From positions 1 to 26,375 of the forward strand of contig CATZRJ010000025.1 of NCBI GenBank assembly GCA_958423535.1: a stretch of DNA of 26,375 nucleotides, written 5' to 3'. Shown piece by piece: positions 7,925-16,031 of the stretch. The first letter of the stretch is position 1; each line of letters starts with the position of its first letter. This DNA is from an uncultured Collinsella sp. (GTDB lineage: Bacteria > Actinomycetota > Coriobacteriia > Coriobacteriales > Coriobacteriaceae). The notes beneath the pieces were generated by a model that saw only the letters and a list, made by a program, of their open reading frames with translations, made no database searches and was not told where the DNA came from. The position numbers were made by a program, and so were the translations under genes.

Positions 7925-8302
7925 ATGAGCAAGACCGTCGTGTCTTCCGATAACGCACCCGCAGCCATCGGCCCGTATTCCCCCGGCATCCAGACCGGCA
8001 ACATGGTGTTCTTGTCCGGCCAGCTGGGCATCGACCCCGCAACCGGCAAGATGCCCGAGGGCGTCGAGGCCCAGGCTAAGCAGTCCCTTGCTAACGTCGA
8101 GGCTCTGCTGACCGCTGCCGGCGCCACCTTTGCCGATGTCGTCAAGACCACGGTCTACCTGGCCGACATTGCCGACTTCGCTGCCGTGAACGAGATCTAC
8201 GCTTCCAAGTTCGAGGCTCCGTTCCCCGCGCGCAGCGCTTTCCAGGTTGCCGCTCTTCCGGCCGGCGGTCTGGTCGAGATCGAGGTCGTCGCCGCTCTCT
8301 AA
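7925..8302 (+). CDS. ridA: RidA family 2-iminobutanoate/2-iminopropanoate deaminase
   Basis: At 125 aa this is the usual RidA length. RidA hydrolyses reactive enamine/imine intermediates released by PLP enzymes such as threonine dehydratase. Family landmarks are AIGPYSPGIQTGN, VFLSGQLGIDPATG, VVKTTVYLADIADFAAVNEI and PARSAFQVAALP. Arg103 of the last motif binds the substrate carboxylate, and Glu118 matches the conserved catalytic-site Glu. AAGGAG sits 8 bases before ATG. It is monocistronic with its own promoter and terminator. The convergent neighbour is a YheO/DauR-type regulator, a family linked in other bacteria to amino acid catabolism, which may or may not be functional here. Confidence 0.95.
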   Translation: MSKTVVSSDNAPAAIGPYSPGIQTGNMVFLSGQLGIDPATGKMPEGVEAQAKQSLANVEALLTAAGATFADVVKTTVYLADIADFAAVNEIYASKFEAPFPARSAFQVAALPAGGLVEIEVVAAL

Positions 8303-8332
8303 GACGTTGGCGAAAACAAAACATGACATGCA

Positions 8333-8370
8333 AAAAGACCCTGCAGTGCGTGTGAACTGCAGGGTCTTTT
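8333..8370. terminator. Bidirectional terminator after ridA
   Basis: AAAAGACCCTGCAGT (8333-8347) and ACTGCAGGGTCTTTT (8356-8370) form a perfect 15-bp stem with flanking A and T tracts. It can end ridA on the plus strand and the regulator on the minus strand. Confidence 0.92.
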
Positions 8371-8386
8371 GTCAAGCGATGCGACA

Positions 8387-8412
8387 AAAATGATCCGTTT
8401 CCCTCCGTCCCC
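8387..8412. repeat. Single-arm copy of the 7653 palindrome
   Basis: This 26-base sequence matches 7653-7678 with one T-to-C change. The partner arm is absent. It lies between the terminator and the 3' end of the minus-strand regulator. Confidence 0.75.
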
Positions 8413-8424
8413 AAGGGTTAACGT

Positions 8425-9081
8425 TTAGCCTTCCTTGCGGACTTTTTGCAGGTAGCGGTAGACGCTGGGCTCCGAGATGCCCAGCGCGGTGGCGGCGCAG
8501 GCCACGGCGCCCTTGAGCATGAACACCCCGTTGCCGTTGAGGTGGCGAATGACGTCCACGCGGTCGCTCTGACCAAGCGACGCTACATCCAGCCCGCGCG
8601 CGCTCAGCAACTCGGAAATACTGCGGTCGATGAGTTCCTGCGTAGACTCCGAAAGGCTTTCGACCTCGATAGACGCGGGCTCCGCCTGTCTAGGCGCCGC
8701 GTCGAAGCAGGCCATGAGCTGCTGCGCCATGGCGTTGATGGAGCGCACGGTCGAGAGGTCGGTGTTGACGCAGAGCATACCGACAATCTCGTCATTCTCG
8801 CGGATAAAGTACGTCGCGGACTCCAACGTCTTGCCACCGGCGCCGCGCCCTTCATAGCCCGTAATAAACGGCAGATCGCGATACTTGGGGTCGTGCATAA
8901 TCTTGAGCGCCAGATCGGTGGCGGGACCGCCGACCTTGCGGCCGCTCACGATACCGTTGCGGATATCGACGATGGCGTGGTCGGGATCCGAGAAATCGTG
9001 CAGGACGATCTCGCTGTTCTTACCGAGTACCTGCTCCAGGAAATCGACCATCGGCAAAAAGCGACGTACGGTCTCGTTCAC
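8425..9081 (-). CDS. YheO/DauR-like PAS and HTH_22 transcriptional regulator
   Basis: This 218-aa protein has an N-terminal YheO-type PAS domain (about 8-115, with GKNSEIVLHDFSDPDHAIVDI and NGIVSGRKVGGPATDLAL). The C-terminal helix-turn-helix includes RVDVIRHLNGNGVFMLKGAV and ALGISEPSVYRYL, the HTH_22 pattern. The family includes DauR, a D-arginine utilisation regulator. The start is taken as GTG at 9081 because AAAGGAG lies 6 bases upstream; a TTG two codons earlier would abut the ribosome site. It is divergent from the permease of the Mo-hydroxylase operon across a 351-base region, so it is the prime candidate regulator of that operon. The ligand may be a purine, but this is inference from position. 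Confidence 0.88.
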   Translation of the reverse strand: MNETVRRFLPMVDFLEQVLGKNSEIVLHDFSDPDHAIVDIRNGIVSGRKVGGPATDLALKIMHDPKYRDLPFITGYEGRGAGGKTLESATYFIRENDEIVGMLCVNTDLSTVRSINAMAQQLMACFDAAPRQAEPASIEVESLSESTQELIDRSISELLSARGLDVASLGQSDRVDVIRHLNGNGVFMLKGAVACAATALGISEPSVYRYLQKVRKEG

Positions 9082-9274
9082 GGGCAACTCCTTTGGGTTC
9101 TATCGAAGTGTTCATAACAATTTTTTATCATGGTAACACGCTGCTCATCATCTCGTATATCCGCAGGTACATTGCGTAATACAGACGAACGGTAGAAATT
9201 TGGCGGTAAACGGTCGACCAAAAGAAAAGTTAGATGTTATTTTGAACAGACACATTCCTGACCTGCGGAAATGC

Positions 9275-9304
9275 GTTATCTCAGCTGAAGAATAGTCTGA
9301 TAAC
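9275..9304. promoter_or_regulatory. Inverted repeat, candidate operator in the divergent region
   Basis: GTTATCTCAG (9275-9284) faces CTGATAAC (9297-9304), giving GTTATC/GATAAC arms just upstream of the permease promoter. It may bind the divergent YheO-like regulator. The region around it (9082-9432) is AT-rich and contains no convincing gene. Confidence 0.35.
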
Positions 9305-9316
9305 AAAAAATTATTA

Positions 9317-9345
9317 TTGAGAATGAGAATCATCTTTAATACGAT
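9317..9345 (+). promoter_or_regulatory. Promoter of the purine/Mo-hydroxylase operon with a Fur-like box
   Basis: TTGAGA (9317-9322), a 17-base spacer and TACGAT (9340-9345) form a plausible promoter. TGAGAATGAGAATCATC (9318-9334) overlaps the -35 box and spacer and resembles a Fur binding site (repeated GATAAT-like hexamers). Iron control would suit an operon of Fe-S proteins, but the match is imperfect. The promoter position argues that the in-frame ATG at 9346 is not the translation start. Confidence 0.4.
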
Positions 9346-9432
9346 ATGCAACGAAGGCACAACCTCAACCCCGCACTGCGTCACAATAGAGCGTTAGATG
9401 CGAAAACAACTATTTCGAGGATTGGTGGTCAA

Positions 9433-10827
9433 ATGACCCAGGAGACGGTTACGAACGGCACTGAAGCCCTGTTCACTCGCGAAGGCATGCCGCCCGTTAA
9501 GGAAATGATCCCGTGTGCCCTTCAGCACGTACTGGCATCGTTTGCCGGCATCATTACCCCGGCGGTCATCATGGCCGGCGTCTACGGCTTTAATAGCCGG
9601 CAGAGCACCGACATCATTCAGGTTGCACTCATTCTTTCGGCAATCGACACGGCCCTTCAGGCCTTCGCTCCCTTCCGTCGCATCGGCGGCGGCCTGCCCA
9701 TCGTCATGGGCGTTTCGTTCGCGTTCCTGCCGGCCCTGCAGGCCATGGGTGCCTCGGGCTTTAGCTTTGGTGCGTTGCTGGGCGGCGAGATCGTCGGCGG
9801 TGCCGTTGCGGTCCTTTTTGGTCTGGCCTACAGCAAGATTAAGTGGCTGTTCCCGCCCGTCGTGACTGGTACGGTCATCTTCTCCATTGGCGTCTCTCTC
9901 TATCCCACGGCCGTCAAGTACATGGCCGGCGGTATGGGTACGCCGCTGTGGGGCACCCCGCAGGCCTGGTGCGTTGCTCTTATCACCTTCGCCGTGGTCT
10001 TTGCGCTCGCCAACTTTGGCAAGGGCACGCTCAAGCTGGGATCCGTGTTCTTTGGCATGATCGTTGGCATGATCGTTTCGATTCCCTTTGGCATGATTGA
10101 CTTCTCCAGCGTCGCCACCGCTCAGGTCTTCGCCCTTCCCAAGCTCATGCCCTACGCGCTCGAGTTTGATCCCGAGGTCTGCATTACCCTCGCCGTCGTG
10201 TTCCCCATGGTTGCCATCCAGGTTATCGGCGACGTCTCCGCTGCCTGCCTTGGTTCCATCGACCGTATGCCCACCGAGCGCGAGCTCTCCGGCGCTATCG
10301 TGTCTCAGGGCCTCACCTCTATGGTCGGCGGCCTGCTGGGCGGTCTTCCCACCAGCGCCCTTGGCCAGAACGTGGGCATCATCTGCTCCAACAAGGTCGT
10401 CAACAAGTGGGTCTTTGTGATCATCGCGGCCGTCTTTGCCATCGCCGGTCTGTTCCCGCAGCTCTCTGCCGTCCTTTCCGCTATCCCGCAGCCCGTCATC
10501 GGCGGCGCGACCGTCGGCGTCTTTGGCACCATCACCATGAACGGCGTGCGCATGTTCACCCGCGAGGGCCTCACGCAGCGCACCACCACCATCGTCGGCA
10601 CCTCCGTTGTCTTTGGCCTGGGTATCTGGATGGCCAGCGGTTGCCTTGCCGGCGAGGGCATGCCCACTTGGGTGTCCACCGTCATCGGCTCCAACGCCGT
10701 GACCCCCACTGCCATCATGGCCATCGTGCTCAACCTGATCCTTCCGCAGACGCCGGTCGTGGCTCAGCACATCGATGCCGCCAAGGATGCCGCTGTTGAT
10801 CTGGTCCTGCCCGAGAGCAAGAAGTAA
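9433..10827 (+). CDS. NCS2 family purine/xanthine-type permease
   Basis: This 464-aa inner-membrane symporter has the hydrophobic multi-span profile of nucleobase-cation symporter 2. ALQHVLASFAGIITPAVIMAG (29-49) is the first conserved helix. RRIGGGLPIVMGVSFAFLPA and the GGLPTSALGQNVGII segment are further landmarks. In the NAT signature, Q-N-x-G is present but the usual Thr is Asn (QNVGIICSNK), so specificity is uncertain. The ATG at 9433 is preferred over 9346: GGTGG and GAGG precede it, and the earlier ATG lies at the promoter. The downstream ssnA, ygfK and xdhD point to a purine such as urate or xanthine as cargo. Expression is probably controlled by the divergent regulator. Confidence 0.9.
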   Translation: MTQETVTNGTEALFTREGMPPVKEMIPCALQHVLASFAGIITPAVIMAGVYGFNSRQSTDIIQVALILSAIDTALQAFAPFRRIGGGLPIVMGVSFAFLPALQAMGASGFSFGALLGGEIVGGAVAVLFGLAYSKIKWLFPPVVTGTVIFSIGVSLYPTAVKYMAGGMGTPLWGTPQAWCVALITFAVVFALANFGKGTLKLGSVFFGMIVGMIVSIPFGMIDFSSVATAQVFALPKLMPYALEFDPEVCITLAVVFPMVAIQVIGDVSAACLGSIDRMPTERELSGAIVSQGLTSMVGGLLGGLPTSALGQNVGIICSNKVVNKWVFVIIAAVFAIAGLFPQLSAVLSAIPQPVIGGATVGVFGTITMNGVRMFTREGLTQRTTTIVGTSVVFGLGIWMASGCLAGEGMPTWVSTVIGSNAVTPTAIMAIVLNLILPQTPVVAQHIDAAKDAAVDLVLPESKK

Positions 10828-10843
10828 CCAATTCGGTGCTATT

Positions 10844-10917
10844 CGCCGGCGGATGCATCGCCTCGTCCGCCGGCGCCATGCGGCGCCAAGCCGCACTTCA
10901 AAGGGCTTGTCCCTTTG
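10844..10917 (+). other. Series of intercistronic hairpins between permease and ssnA
   Basis: CGCCGGCGGA/TCCGCCGGCG (10844-10853, 10866-10875), GCGGC/GCCGC (10880-10894) and CAAAGGG/CCCTTTG (10899-10905, 10911-10917) follow one another. A TCAGAGG/CCTCTGA stem (10981-10987, 11000-11006) sits just before the ssnA ribosome site. None has a T tract, so the operon is probably read through, with these stems setting RNA stability or translation. I do not recognise a known riboswitch fold. Confidence 0.5.
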
Positions 10918-11023
10918 GTGAAGCGTTGACGGGAGAGGGCCCGTTTCCGGTGTAGGCCGGCGCTTCGCACTTCCGCCATGTCAGAGGTGTCAAACCCCGC
11001 CTCTGATGTTGAAGGGAGCATTT

Positions 11024-12379
11024 ATGCTTCTGGTCGCTAACGGTTCCGTCTTTACCCGCAACGCTCAGACTCCGTTCATTCCCAACGGTGCAGTCGCTAT
11101 TGACGGAGATACGATCGTCGAAGTGGGCCCCGAGCGCGAGCTCAAGGCCAAGTACCCGGATGCCGAGTACGTCGACGCCCAGGGCAACCTCATCATGCCC
11201 GGACTCATCAACTGCCACACCCACATCTACTCGGGTCTGGCCCGCGGCCTTGCCATTAAGGGCTGCAACCCCACCAACTTCCTGGAGAATCTTGAGCAGC
11301 AGTGGTGGAAGATTGACGACAACCTGACGCTCGACGGCACCAAGGCCAGCGCCTATGCCACGATTCTGGATTCCATCCGCGACGGCGTTACCACGATCTT
11401 CGATCACCATGCGAGCTTCTGCGAGATTCCGGGCAGCCTCTTTACCATTAAGGACGCCGCTCAGGAGCTGGGCATGCGTTCGTGCCTGTGCTACGAGGTT
11501 TCCGACCGCCGTGGTCAGGAAAAGTGCGACCAGGCTATTGCCGAGAACGCCGAGTTTGCCCAGTGGGCCGCCAAGGAGCGTCGCGATAACGACAATCACA
11601 TGATCGCCGCCATGTTTGGCGGTCACGCCACCTTTACGCTGTCGGACGAGACCATGGATAAGATGGCCGAGGCCAACAATGGCCTGACCGGCTTCCACAT
11701 CCACGTGTGCGAGGGCATGAACGATGTGTGGGACTCCCGCCTCAACCGCGGCGGCATCAGCCCCGTCGAGCGCCTGCTGCAGCACAACCTGCTGGGTCCC
11801 GACACCATGCTGGGCCACTGCATCCACGTGACGCCTGCCGAGATGGATATCGTCAAGGAGTCCGGCACCTGGCTGGTCAACAACCCCGAATCCAATATGG
11901 GCAACGCCGTGGGCTGCGCCCCCGTGCTCGAGTTCTTCCGCCGCGGCATTCCCGTGTGCATGGGCACCGACGCCTACACCCACGATATGCTCGAGAGCCT
12001 CAAGGTCTTCCTGATCATTCAGCGCCACAACGCCGCTATGCCCAACGTGGGCTGGTGCGAGGCCATGACCATGCTGTTCGAGAACAACGCCAAGATGGCG
12101 AGCAAGTACTTCGATCGCAAGCTCGGTGTGCTCGAGGCCGGCGCCGCTGCCGACGTCATCGTTATGGACTACAAGCCCTTTACGCCGCTGAGTGAGGAGA
12201 ACATCGACGGCCACATGCTCTTTGGCATGATGGGCAAAAACTGCCGCACCACCATCATCAACGGCCGCGTCCTGTACAAGGATCGCGAGTTCGTTGGCAT
12301 CGATGAGGAAAAGATTAACGCGTGGACCATGGCCGAGTCCAAGAAGCTCTGGAGCACGCTCAACGATCGCACCTACTAA
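11024..12379 (+). CDS. ssnA: SsnA-type amidohydrolase
   Basis: This 451-aa cytosolic metallo-amidohydrolase compares with about 442 aa for E. coli SsnA. The metal-binding motif NCHTH (63-67) lies after LIMPGLI. Later metal and catalytic sites are GFHIHVCEG, LGHCIHVTP and MGTDAYTHD. AAADVIVMDY near the end is typical of cytosine/guanine-deaminase-like members. ATG at 11024 is chosen because GGGAG (11014-11018) lies 5 bases upstream; an ATG six codons earlier has no ribosome site. Neighbouring genes match the E. coli ssnA-ygfK-ygfM-xdhD region and the anaerobic purine/urate degradation clusters known from gut bacteria. It probably hydrolyses a C-N bond of a purine or a ring-opened product. The exact substrate is not established. 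Confidence 0.92.
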   Translation: MLLVANGSVFTRNAQTPFIPNGAVAIDGDTIVEVGPERELKAKYPDAEYVDAQGNLIMPGLINCHTHIYSGLARGLAIKGCNPTNFLENLEQQWWKIDDNLTLDGTKASAYATILDSIRDGVTTIFDHHASFCEIPGSLFTIKDAAQELGMRSCLCYEVSDRRGQEKCDQAIAENAEFAQWAAKERRDNDNHMIAAMFGGHATFTLSDETMDKMAEANNGLTGFHIHVCEGMNDVWDSRLNRGGISPVERLLQHNLLGPDTMLGHCIHVTPAEMDIVKESGTWLVNNPESNMGNAVGCAPVLEFFRRGIPVCMGTDAYTHDMLESLKVFLIIQRHNAAMPNVGWCEAMTMLFENNAKMASKYFDRKLGVLEAGAAADVIVMDYKPFTPLSEENIDGHMLFGMMGKNCRTTIINGRVLYKDREFVGIDEEKINAWTMAESKKLWSTLNDRTY

Positions 12380-12395
12380 TTCACAAGTAGATTCG

Positions 12396-12429
12396 CGCGC
12401 GTCGGATGTTTCGCCGCATCCGACGCGCG
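12396..12429 (+). other. Perfect 13-bp hairpin between ssnA and ygfK
   Basis: CGCGCGTCGGATG (12396-12408) is the reverse complement of CATCCGACGCGCG (12417-12429). It begins 17 bases after the ssnA stop and has no T tract. The remaining leader to 12528 is GC-rich with a weaker GCGCT/AGCGC stem. It mirrors the hairpin after the permease gene, suggesting a shared intercistronic device. Confidence 0.6.
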
Positions 12430-12528
12430 TATAGGCGGCCTCCGCGGGGTCGCCGGCGCTGTGCTAGCGCTACACCGTATTTGCGTCCGCCGCGCGGTCT
12501 CGCCGGGCGTTACAGAGAGGAGCTCATT

Positions 12529-15528
12529 ATGAGCGACATCATGAGGCCGATCCCGTTTTCGCAGCTGATGAACTGGATCATCGAGGAGCACAAGACTCAG
12601 GGCGCCGTCTTTGGCGTGCGCAAGATGGTCACGACCAACCAGGAGGGCGCGCTTCCCATTTTTGACGAGCGCATCGAGACCCCGTTTGGCCCGGCCGCCG
12701 GCCCCAACACGCAGCTTGCCCAGAACATCGTGGCATCCTATGTGGCCGGTTCCCGCTTCTTTGAGCTCAAGACCGTTCAGGTTATGGACGGCGAGGAGCT
12801 CTCCAAGTGTGTGAACAAGCCCTGCATCGTGGCGCAGGACGAGTGCTACAACTGCGAGTGGTCGACCGAGCTCGAGGTTCCGCAGGCCTTTGCCGAGTAC
12901 GTGAAGGCATGGTTCGCCTGCCACCTGATCGCTCGCGAGTACGGCCTGGGAAGCCCGGACGGATTTGTCTTCAACATGTCCGTGGGTTATGACCTGGAGG
13001 GCATCAAGAGCCCCAAGGTCGATGCCTACATCGAGGGCATGAAGGATGCCAGCGGCTCCGACGTCTGGAACGAGTGCCGCGCATGGGCGCTTGCCAACCT
13101 GGACAAGTTTGAGCATGTCGACGCCGCGTTTGTCGAGTCCATCCCGGCACGCGTTTCCAACTCCATCACCGAGTCCACCCTGCACGGCTGCCCGCCGGCG
13201 GAGATCGAGCGCATCGCGACCTATCTGATCACCGAGAAGGGCCTCAACACCTACATCAAGTGCAACCCCACGCTGCTGGGCTATGAGTTTGCCCGCCAGC
13301 GTCTGAACGAGCTGGGCTTTGACTACATCGTCTTCGATGACACGCACTTCCGCGAGGACCTGCAGTGGGCCGATGCCGTGCCTATGTTCGAGCGCCTGAT
13401 TGCCCTGTGCGCCGAGCGCGGTCTGGAGTTTGGCGTCAAGCTGACCAACACGTTCCCCGTCGACGTGACGAGAAACGAGCTGCCCTCCACCGAGATGTAC
13501 ATGTCCGGCCGTTCGCTGTTCTCGCTGACCATCGAGGCCGCCCGCCGCATTACCGAGCAGTTCGATGGCAAGCTGCGCATCAGCTACTCCGGCGGTGCTA
13601 CGGTCTACAACATCCGCGCCCTGTATGATGCCGGCATTTGGCCCGTCACCCTGGCGACCGACGTGCTCAAGCCCGGTGGCTACGAGCGCTTTAGCCAGAT
13701 GGCCGGCGAGTTTGCCGATCTGGCCGGCAAGCCGTTCGCGGGCGTCTCTCTCGACGCCGTGACCGCGATCCAGACCGACTCGCTCACCAACCCGCTCTAC
13801 AAGAAGCCGCTGCGCCCGCTGCCCGACCGCAAAGTCGCCGGCAAGAGCCCGCTTTCCGACTGCTTTACCACGCCGTGCCGCACGAGCTGCCCCATCCAGC
13901 AGGATATTCCCGCCTACCTGGCGGCCGTTGACGAGGGCCGCTACGAGGACGCACTCAACATCATCATCGAGCGCAACGCCCTGCCGTTCATTACCGGCAC
14001 CATCTGCCCGCATCCCTGCGGCCGTGCCTGCGAGCGTGCGTTCTACGAGCCCGAGGGCGCCCAGATTCGCGCCAGCAAGCTCAAGGCCGCCCGCGAGGCC
14101 ATGACCGCCGTGCTGCCCAAGCTGCGCGCCCAGGCCATCGCCAACGACGGCGAGCGCAACGTTGCCGTTATCGGCGGCGGCCCGGCCGGCCTGGCGACGG
14201 CGTTTTTCCTGACGCGCGCCGGCGTGCCCGTCACCATCTTCGAGGCTCGCGATTCGCTCGGCGGCGTGGTCCGTCACGTGATTCCCGAGTTCCGCATTGC
14301 GAGCGACGATATCTCCCACGATGCCGAGCTCTGCCTGGCCTTTGGTGCCAAGGTGCAGCTTAACGCTCGCGTGGATTCCATTGACGAGCTCAAGGCCCAG
14401 GGCTTTACCGACGTGGTCGTGGCCACCGGTGCCTGGATGCCCGGCTCTGCGGGCCTGGGCGAGGGTGCCGAGCTCGATGTACTGGAGTTCCTCGAGGCCG
14501 CCAAGAAGGGCGAGAAGCTCGAGCTGGGCGAGGACGTCGTGGTCATCGGCGCCGGCAACACCGCCATGGATGCTGCCCGCGTGGCCAAGCGCCTGGCTGG
14601 TGTGAAGAACGTGCGCCTGGTGTATCGCCGCACCAAGAAGCAGATGCCCGCCGACGAGGAAGAGCTTGATCTTGCTCTTGCCGATGGCGTTGAGTTCTGC
14701 GAGCTGCTGGCGCCCAAGGCACTTAACGGCGCCGTGCTGACCTGCGACGTTATGGAGCTTGGCGAGCCGGATGCAAGCGGCCGTCGCAGCCCCGTCGCCA
14801 CGGGCGAGACTGTCGAGCTTTCCGCCACCACGGTGATCTGCGCCGTGGGCGAGGGCATCGATGCCAGCCTGTACGATGCCGCGGGCGTCGAGCACGACCG
14901 TCGCGGCCGCCTTGCCGCCACCTCCACCGGCGTCGAGGGCGTCTGGGCTGCGGGCGACTGCCGTCGCGGTCCTGCCACCGTGGTCGAGGCTATTGCCGAC
15001 GCCGCCGAGGTCGCCCGTGCCATCGCCGGCGTGGACTTTAACAAGTACGCCGACCGCAACGAGCAGGCCGGCCGCGAGGATACCTGCTACGAGCGCAAGG
15101 GGTCGCTGTGCCGCGACAAGCGCAACTGCACCAAGACCCGCTGCCTGGGTTGCGGCTCGGTGTGCGAGGTCTGCTGCGACGTGTGCCCCAACCGCGCCAA
15201 CGTGGCCATTAAGGTGCCGGGCCTGGCCAAGCATCAGGTCGTCCATGTCGATGGCATGTGCAACGAGTGCGGCAACTGCGCCGTGTTCTGTCCCTACCAG
15301 GAGGGTCGTCCCTACAAGGACAAGCTCACCCTGTTCTGGAGCGAGCAGGACATGGAGAACTCCGAGAACGAGGGCTTCCTGGCCGTGGACGAGGATCACT
15401 TTAAGGTCCGCGTCGCCGGCACGGTTCGCACCGTCTCGGTCGATGCCGTCAACACCGGTCTTCCCGAGGCCGTCCGCCTGACCATCAGGGCTGTGCGCGA
15501 CAACTATTCGCACCTTCTTAAGAAATAG
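12529..15528 (+). CDS. ygfK: YgfK family FAD/NAD(P)/Fe-S oxidoreductase
   Basis: This 999-aa protein compares with 1032 aa for E. coli YgfK, annotated as a putative selenate reductase subunit. The N-terminal 430 residues match YgfK closely (FGPAAGPNTQLAQNI, FFELKTVQ, DECYN.EWSTE) and resemble a barrel domain. At 445-495 lie Cys residues (CFTTPCRTSCPIQQDIP, ICPHPCGRACERAF) like those of GltD and dihydropyrimidine dehydrogenase. VAVIGGGPAGLATA (from 545) binds FAD, and VVVIGAGNTAMDAARVA (about 670) binds NAD(P). Two C-terminal Cys clusters (CLGCGSVCEVCCDVCP at about 872, CNECGNCAVFCP at about 911) suit further Fe-S centres. ATG at 12529 follows AGAGAGGAG. It is expected to pass electrons between NAD(P)H and the hydroxylase encoded two genes later. 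Confidence 0.95.
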   Translation: MSDIMRPIPFSQLMNWIIEEHKTQGAVFGVRKMVTTNQEGALPIFDERIETPFGPAAGPNTQLAQNIVASYVAGSRFFELKTVQVMDGEELSKCVNKPCIVAQDECYNCEWSTELEVPQAFAEYVKAWFACHLIAREYGLGSPDGFVFNMSVGYDLEGIKSPKVDAYIEGMKDASGSDVWNECRAWALANLDKFEHVDAAFVESIPARVSNSITESTLHGCPPAEIERIATYLITEKGLNTYIKCNPTLLGYEFARQRLNELGFDYIVFDDTHFREDLQWADAVPMFERLIALCAERGLEFGVKLTNTFPVDVTRNELPSTEMYMSGRSLFSLTIEAARRITEQFDGKLRISYSGGATVYNIRALYDAGIWPVTLATDVLKPGGYERFSQMAGEFADLAGKPFAGVSLDAVTAIQTDSLTNPLYKKPLRPLPDRKVAGKSPLSDCFTTPCRTSCPIQQDIPAYLAAVDEGRYEDALNIIIERNALPFITGTICPHPCGRACERAFYEPEGAQIRASKLKAAREAMTAVLPKLRAQAIANDGERNVAVIGGGPAGLATAFFLTRAGVPVTIFEARDSLGGVVRHVIPEFRIASDDISHDAELCLAFGAKVQLNARVDSIDELKAQGFTDVVVATGAWMPGSAGLGEGAELDVLEFLEAAKKGEKLELGEDVVVIGAGNTAMDAARVAKRLAGVKNVRLVYRRTKKQMPADEEELDLALADGVEFCELLAPKALNGAVLTCDVMELGEPDASGRRSPVATGETVELSATTVICAVGEGIDASLYDAAGVEHDRRGRLAATSTGVEGVWAAGDCRRGPATVVEAIADAAEVARAIAGVDFNKYADRNEQAGREDTCYERKGSLCRDKRNCTKTRCLGCGSVCEVCCDVCPNRANVAIKVPGLAKHQVVHVDGMCNECGNCAVFCPYQEGRPYKDKLTLFWSEQDMENSENEGFLAVDEDHFKVRVAGTVRTVSVDAVNTGLPEAVRLTIRAVRDNYSHLLKK

Positions 15529-15539
15529 GCGAGTCTCTT

Positions 15540-16019
15540 ATGGCCAAATCCATTCAACATAATGTGGCCTACGTTGCCTGCGGAAGCGGCTGTGCTTCCG
15601 CAGGCGGCGACGCCCGCTGCAGCGAAGGCTGCATTGGCTGTGGCGCCTGCGTCACGGCCTGCCCCCACGGTGCCATCGCACTGGTCGACGGCGTCGCCCG
15701 CGTGGACCGCTCCAAGTGCACGGGCTGTGGCCTGTGCGGCATGGCGTGCCCGCAGCGCGTGATTGCCTTCGTTCCCGGCTACCAGAACATCCTGGTGCGC
15801 TGCAACAACACCGATAAGGGCGCCATTGCCCGCAAGATCTGCGACACGAGCTGCATCGGTTGCGGCATGTGCGCCAAAAAATGCCCTGCCGGCGCAATCC
15901 GCATCGAGGACAACTGCGCACATATCGACGGTGCGGACTGCCTGTCGTGCGGCATGTGCGCCGTCGTCTGCCCGCATGGCGCCATCCACGACCGCACCGG
16001 CATCGCCGCCGGCGTGTAG
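15540..16019 (+). CDS. Polyferredoxin-like protein with four [4Fe-4S] motifs
   Basis: This 159-aa soluble protein carries four complete CxxCxxCxxxC(P) motifs: CIGCGACVTACP, CTGCGLCGMACP, CIGCGMCAKKCP and CLSCGMCAVVCP. An extra CGSGC and CSEGC near the N-terminus recall RnfB-type ferredoxins. There is no membrane segment or signal peptide. It starts 11 bases after ygfK, with AGGCGAG overlapping the ygfK stop, and xdhD begins 12 bases after its own stop. It occupies the place where E. coli has the FAD subunit gene ygfM. An electron-relay role between YgfK and XdhD is the natural inference. A partner in another ferredoxin pathway cannot be excluded. Confidence 0.93.
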   Translation: MAKSIQHNVAYVACGSGCASAGGDARCSEGCIGCGACVTACPHGAIALVDGVARVDRSKCTGCGLCGMACPQRVIAFVPGYQNILVRCNNTDKGAIARKICDTSCIGCGMCAKKCPAGAIRIEDNCAHIDGADCLSCGMCAVVCPHGAIHDRTGIAAGV

Positions 16020-16031
16020 AAGGGAATCACC

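Noticed and set aside
9346..9432. N-terminal extension of the permease from the ATG at 9346
   Set aside because: No ribosome site precedes it, it overlaps the likely promoter, and the extension is hydrophilic and unlike NCS2 proteins.
10828..11023. Known riboswitch (purine or molybdenum cofactor) upstream of ssnA
   Set aside because: Several stems are present, but I could not match conserved loop sequences of a known class. Only a covariance-model search would settle it.
12406..12528. 41-residue Arg-rich extension of YgfK
   Set aside because: It translates an intercistronic hairpin; ATG at 12529 has a good ribosome site and begins MSDIMRPIPF as in E. coli YgfK (MGDIMRPIPF).
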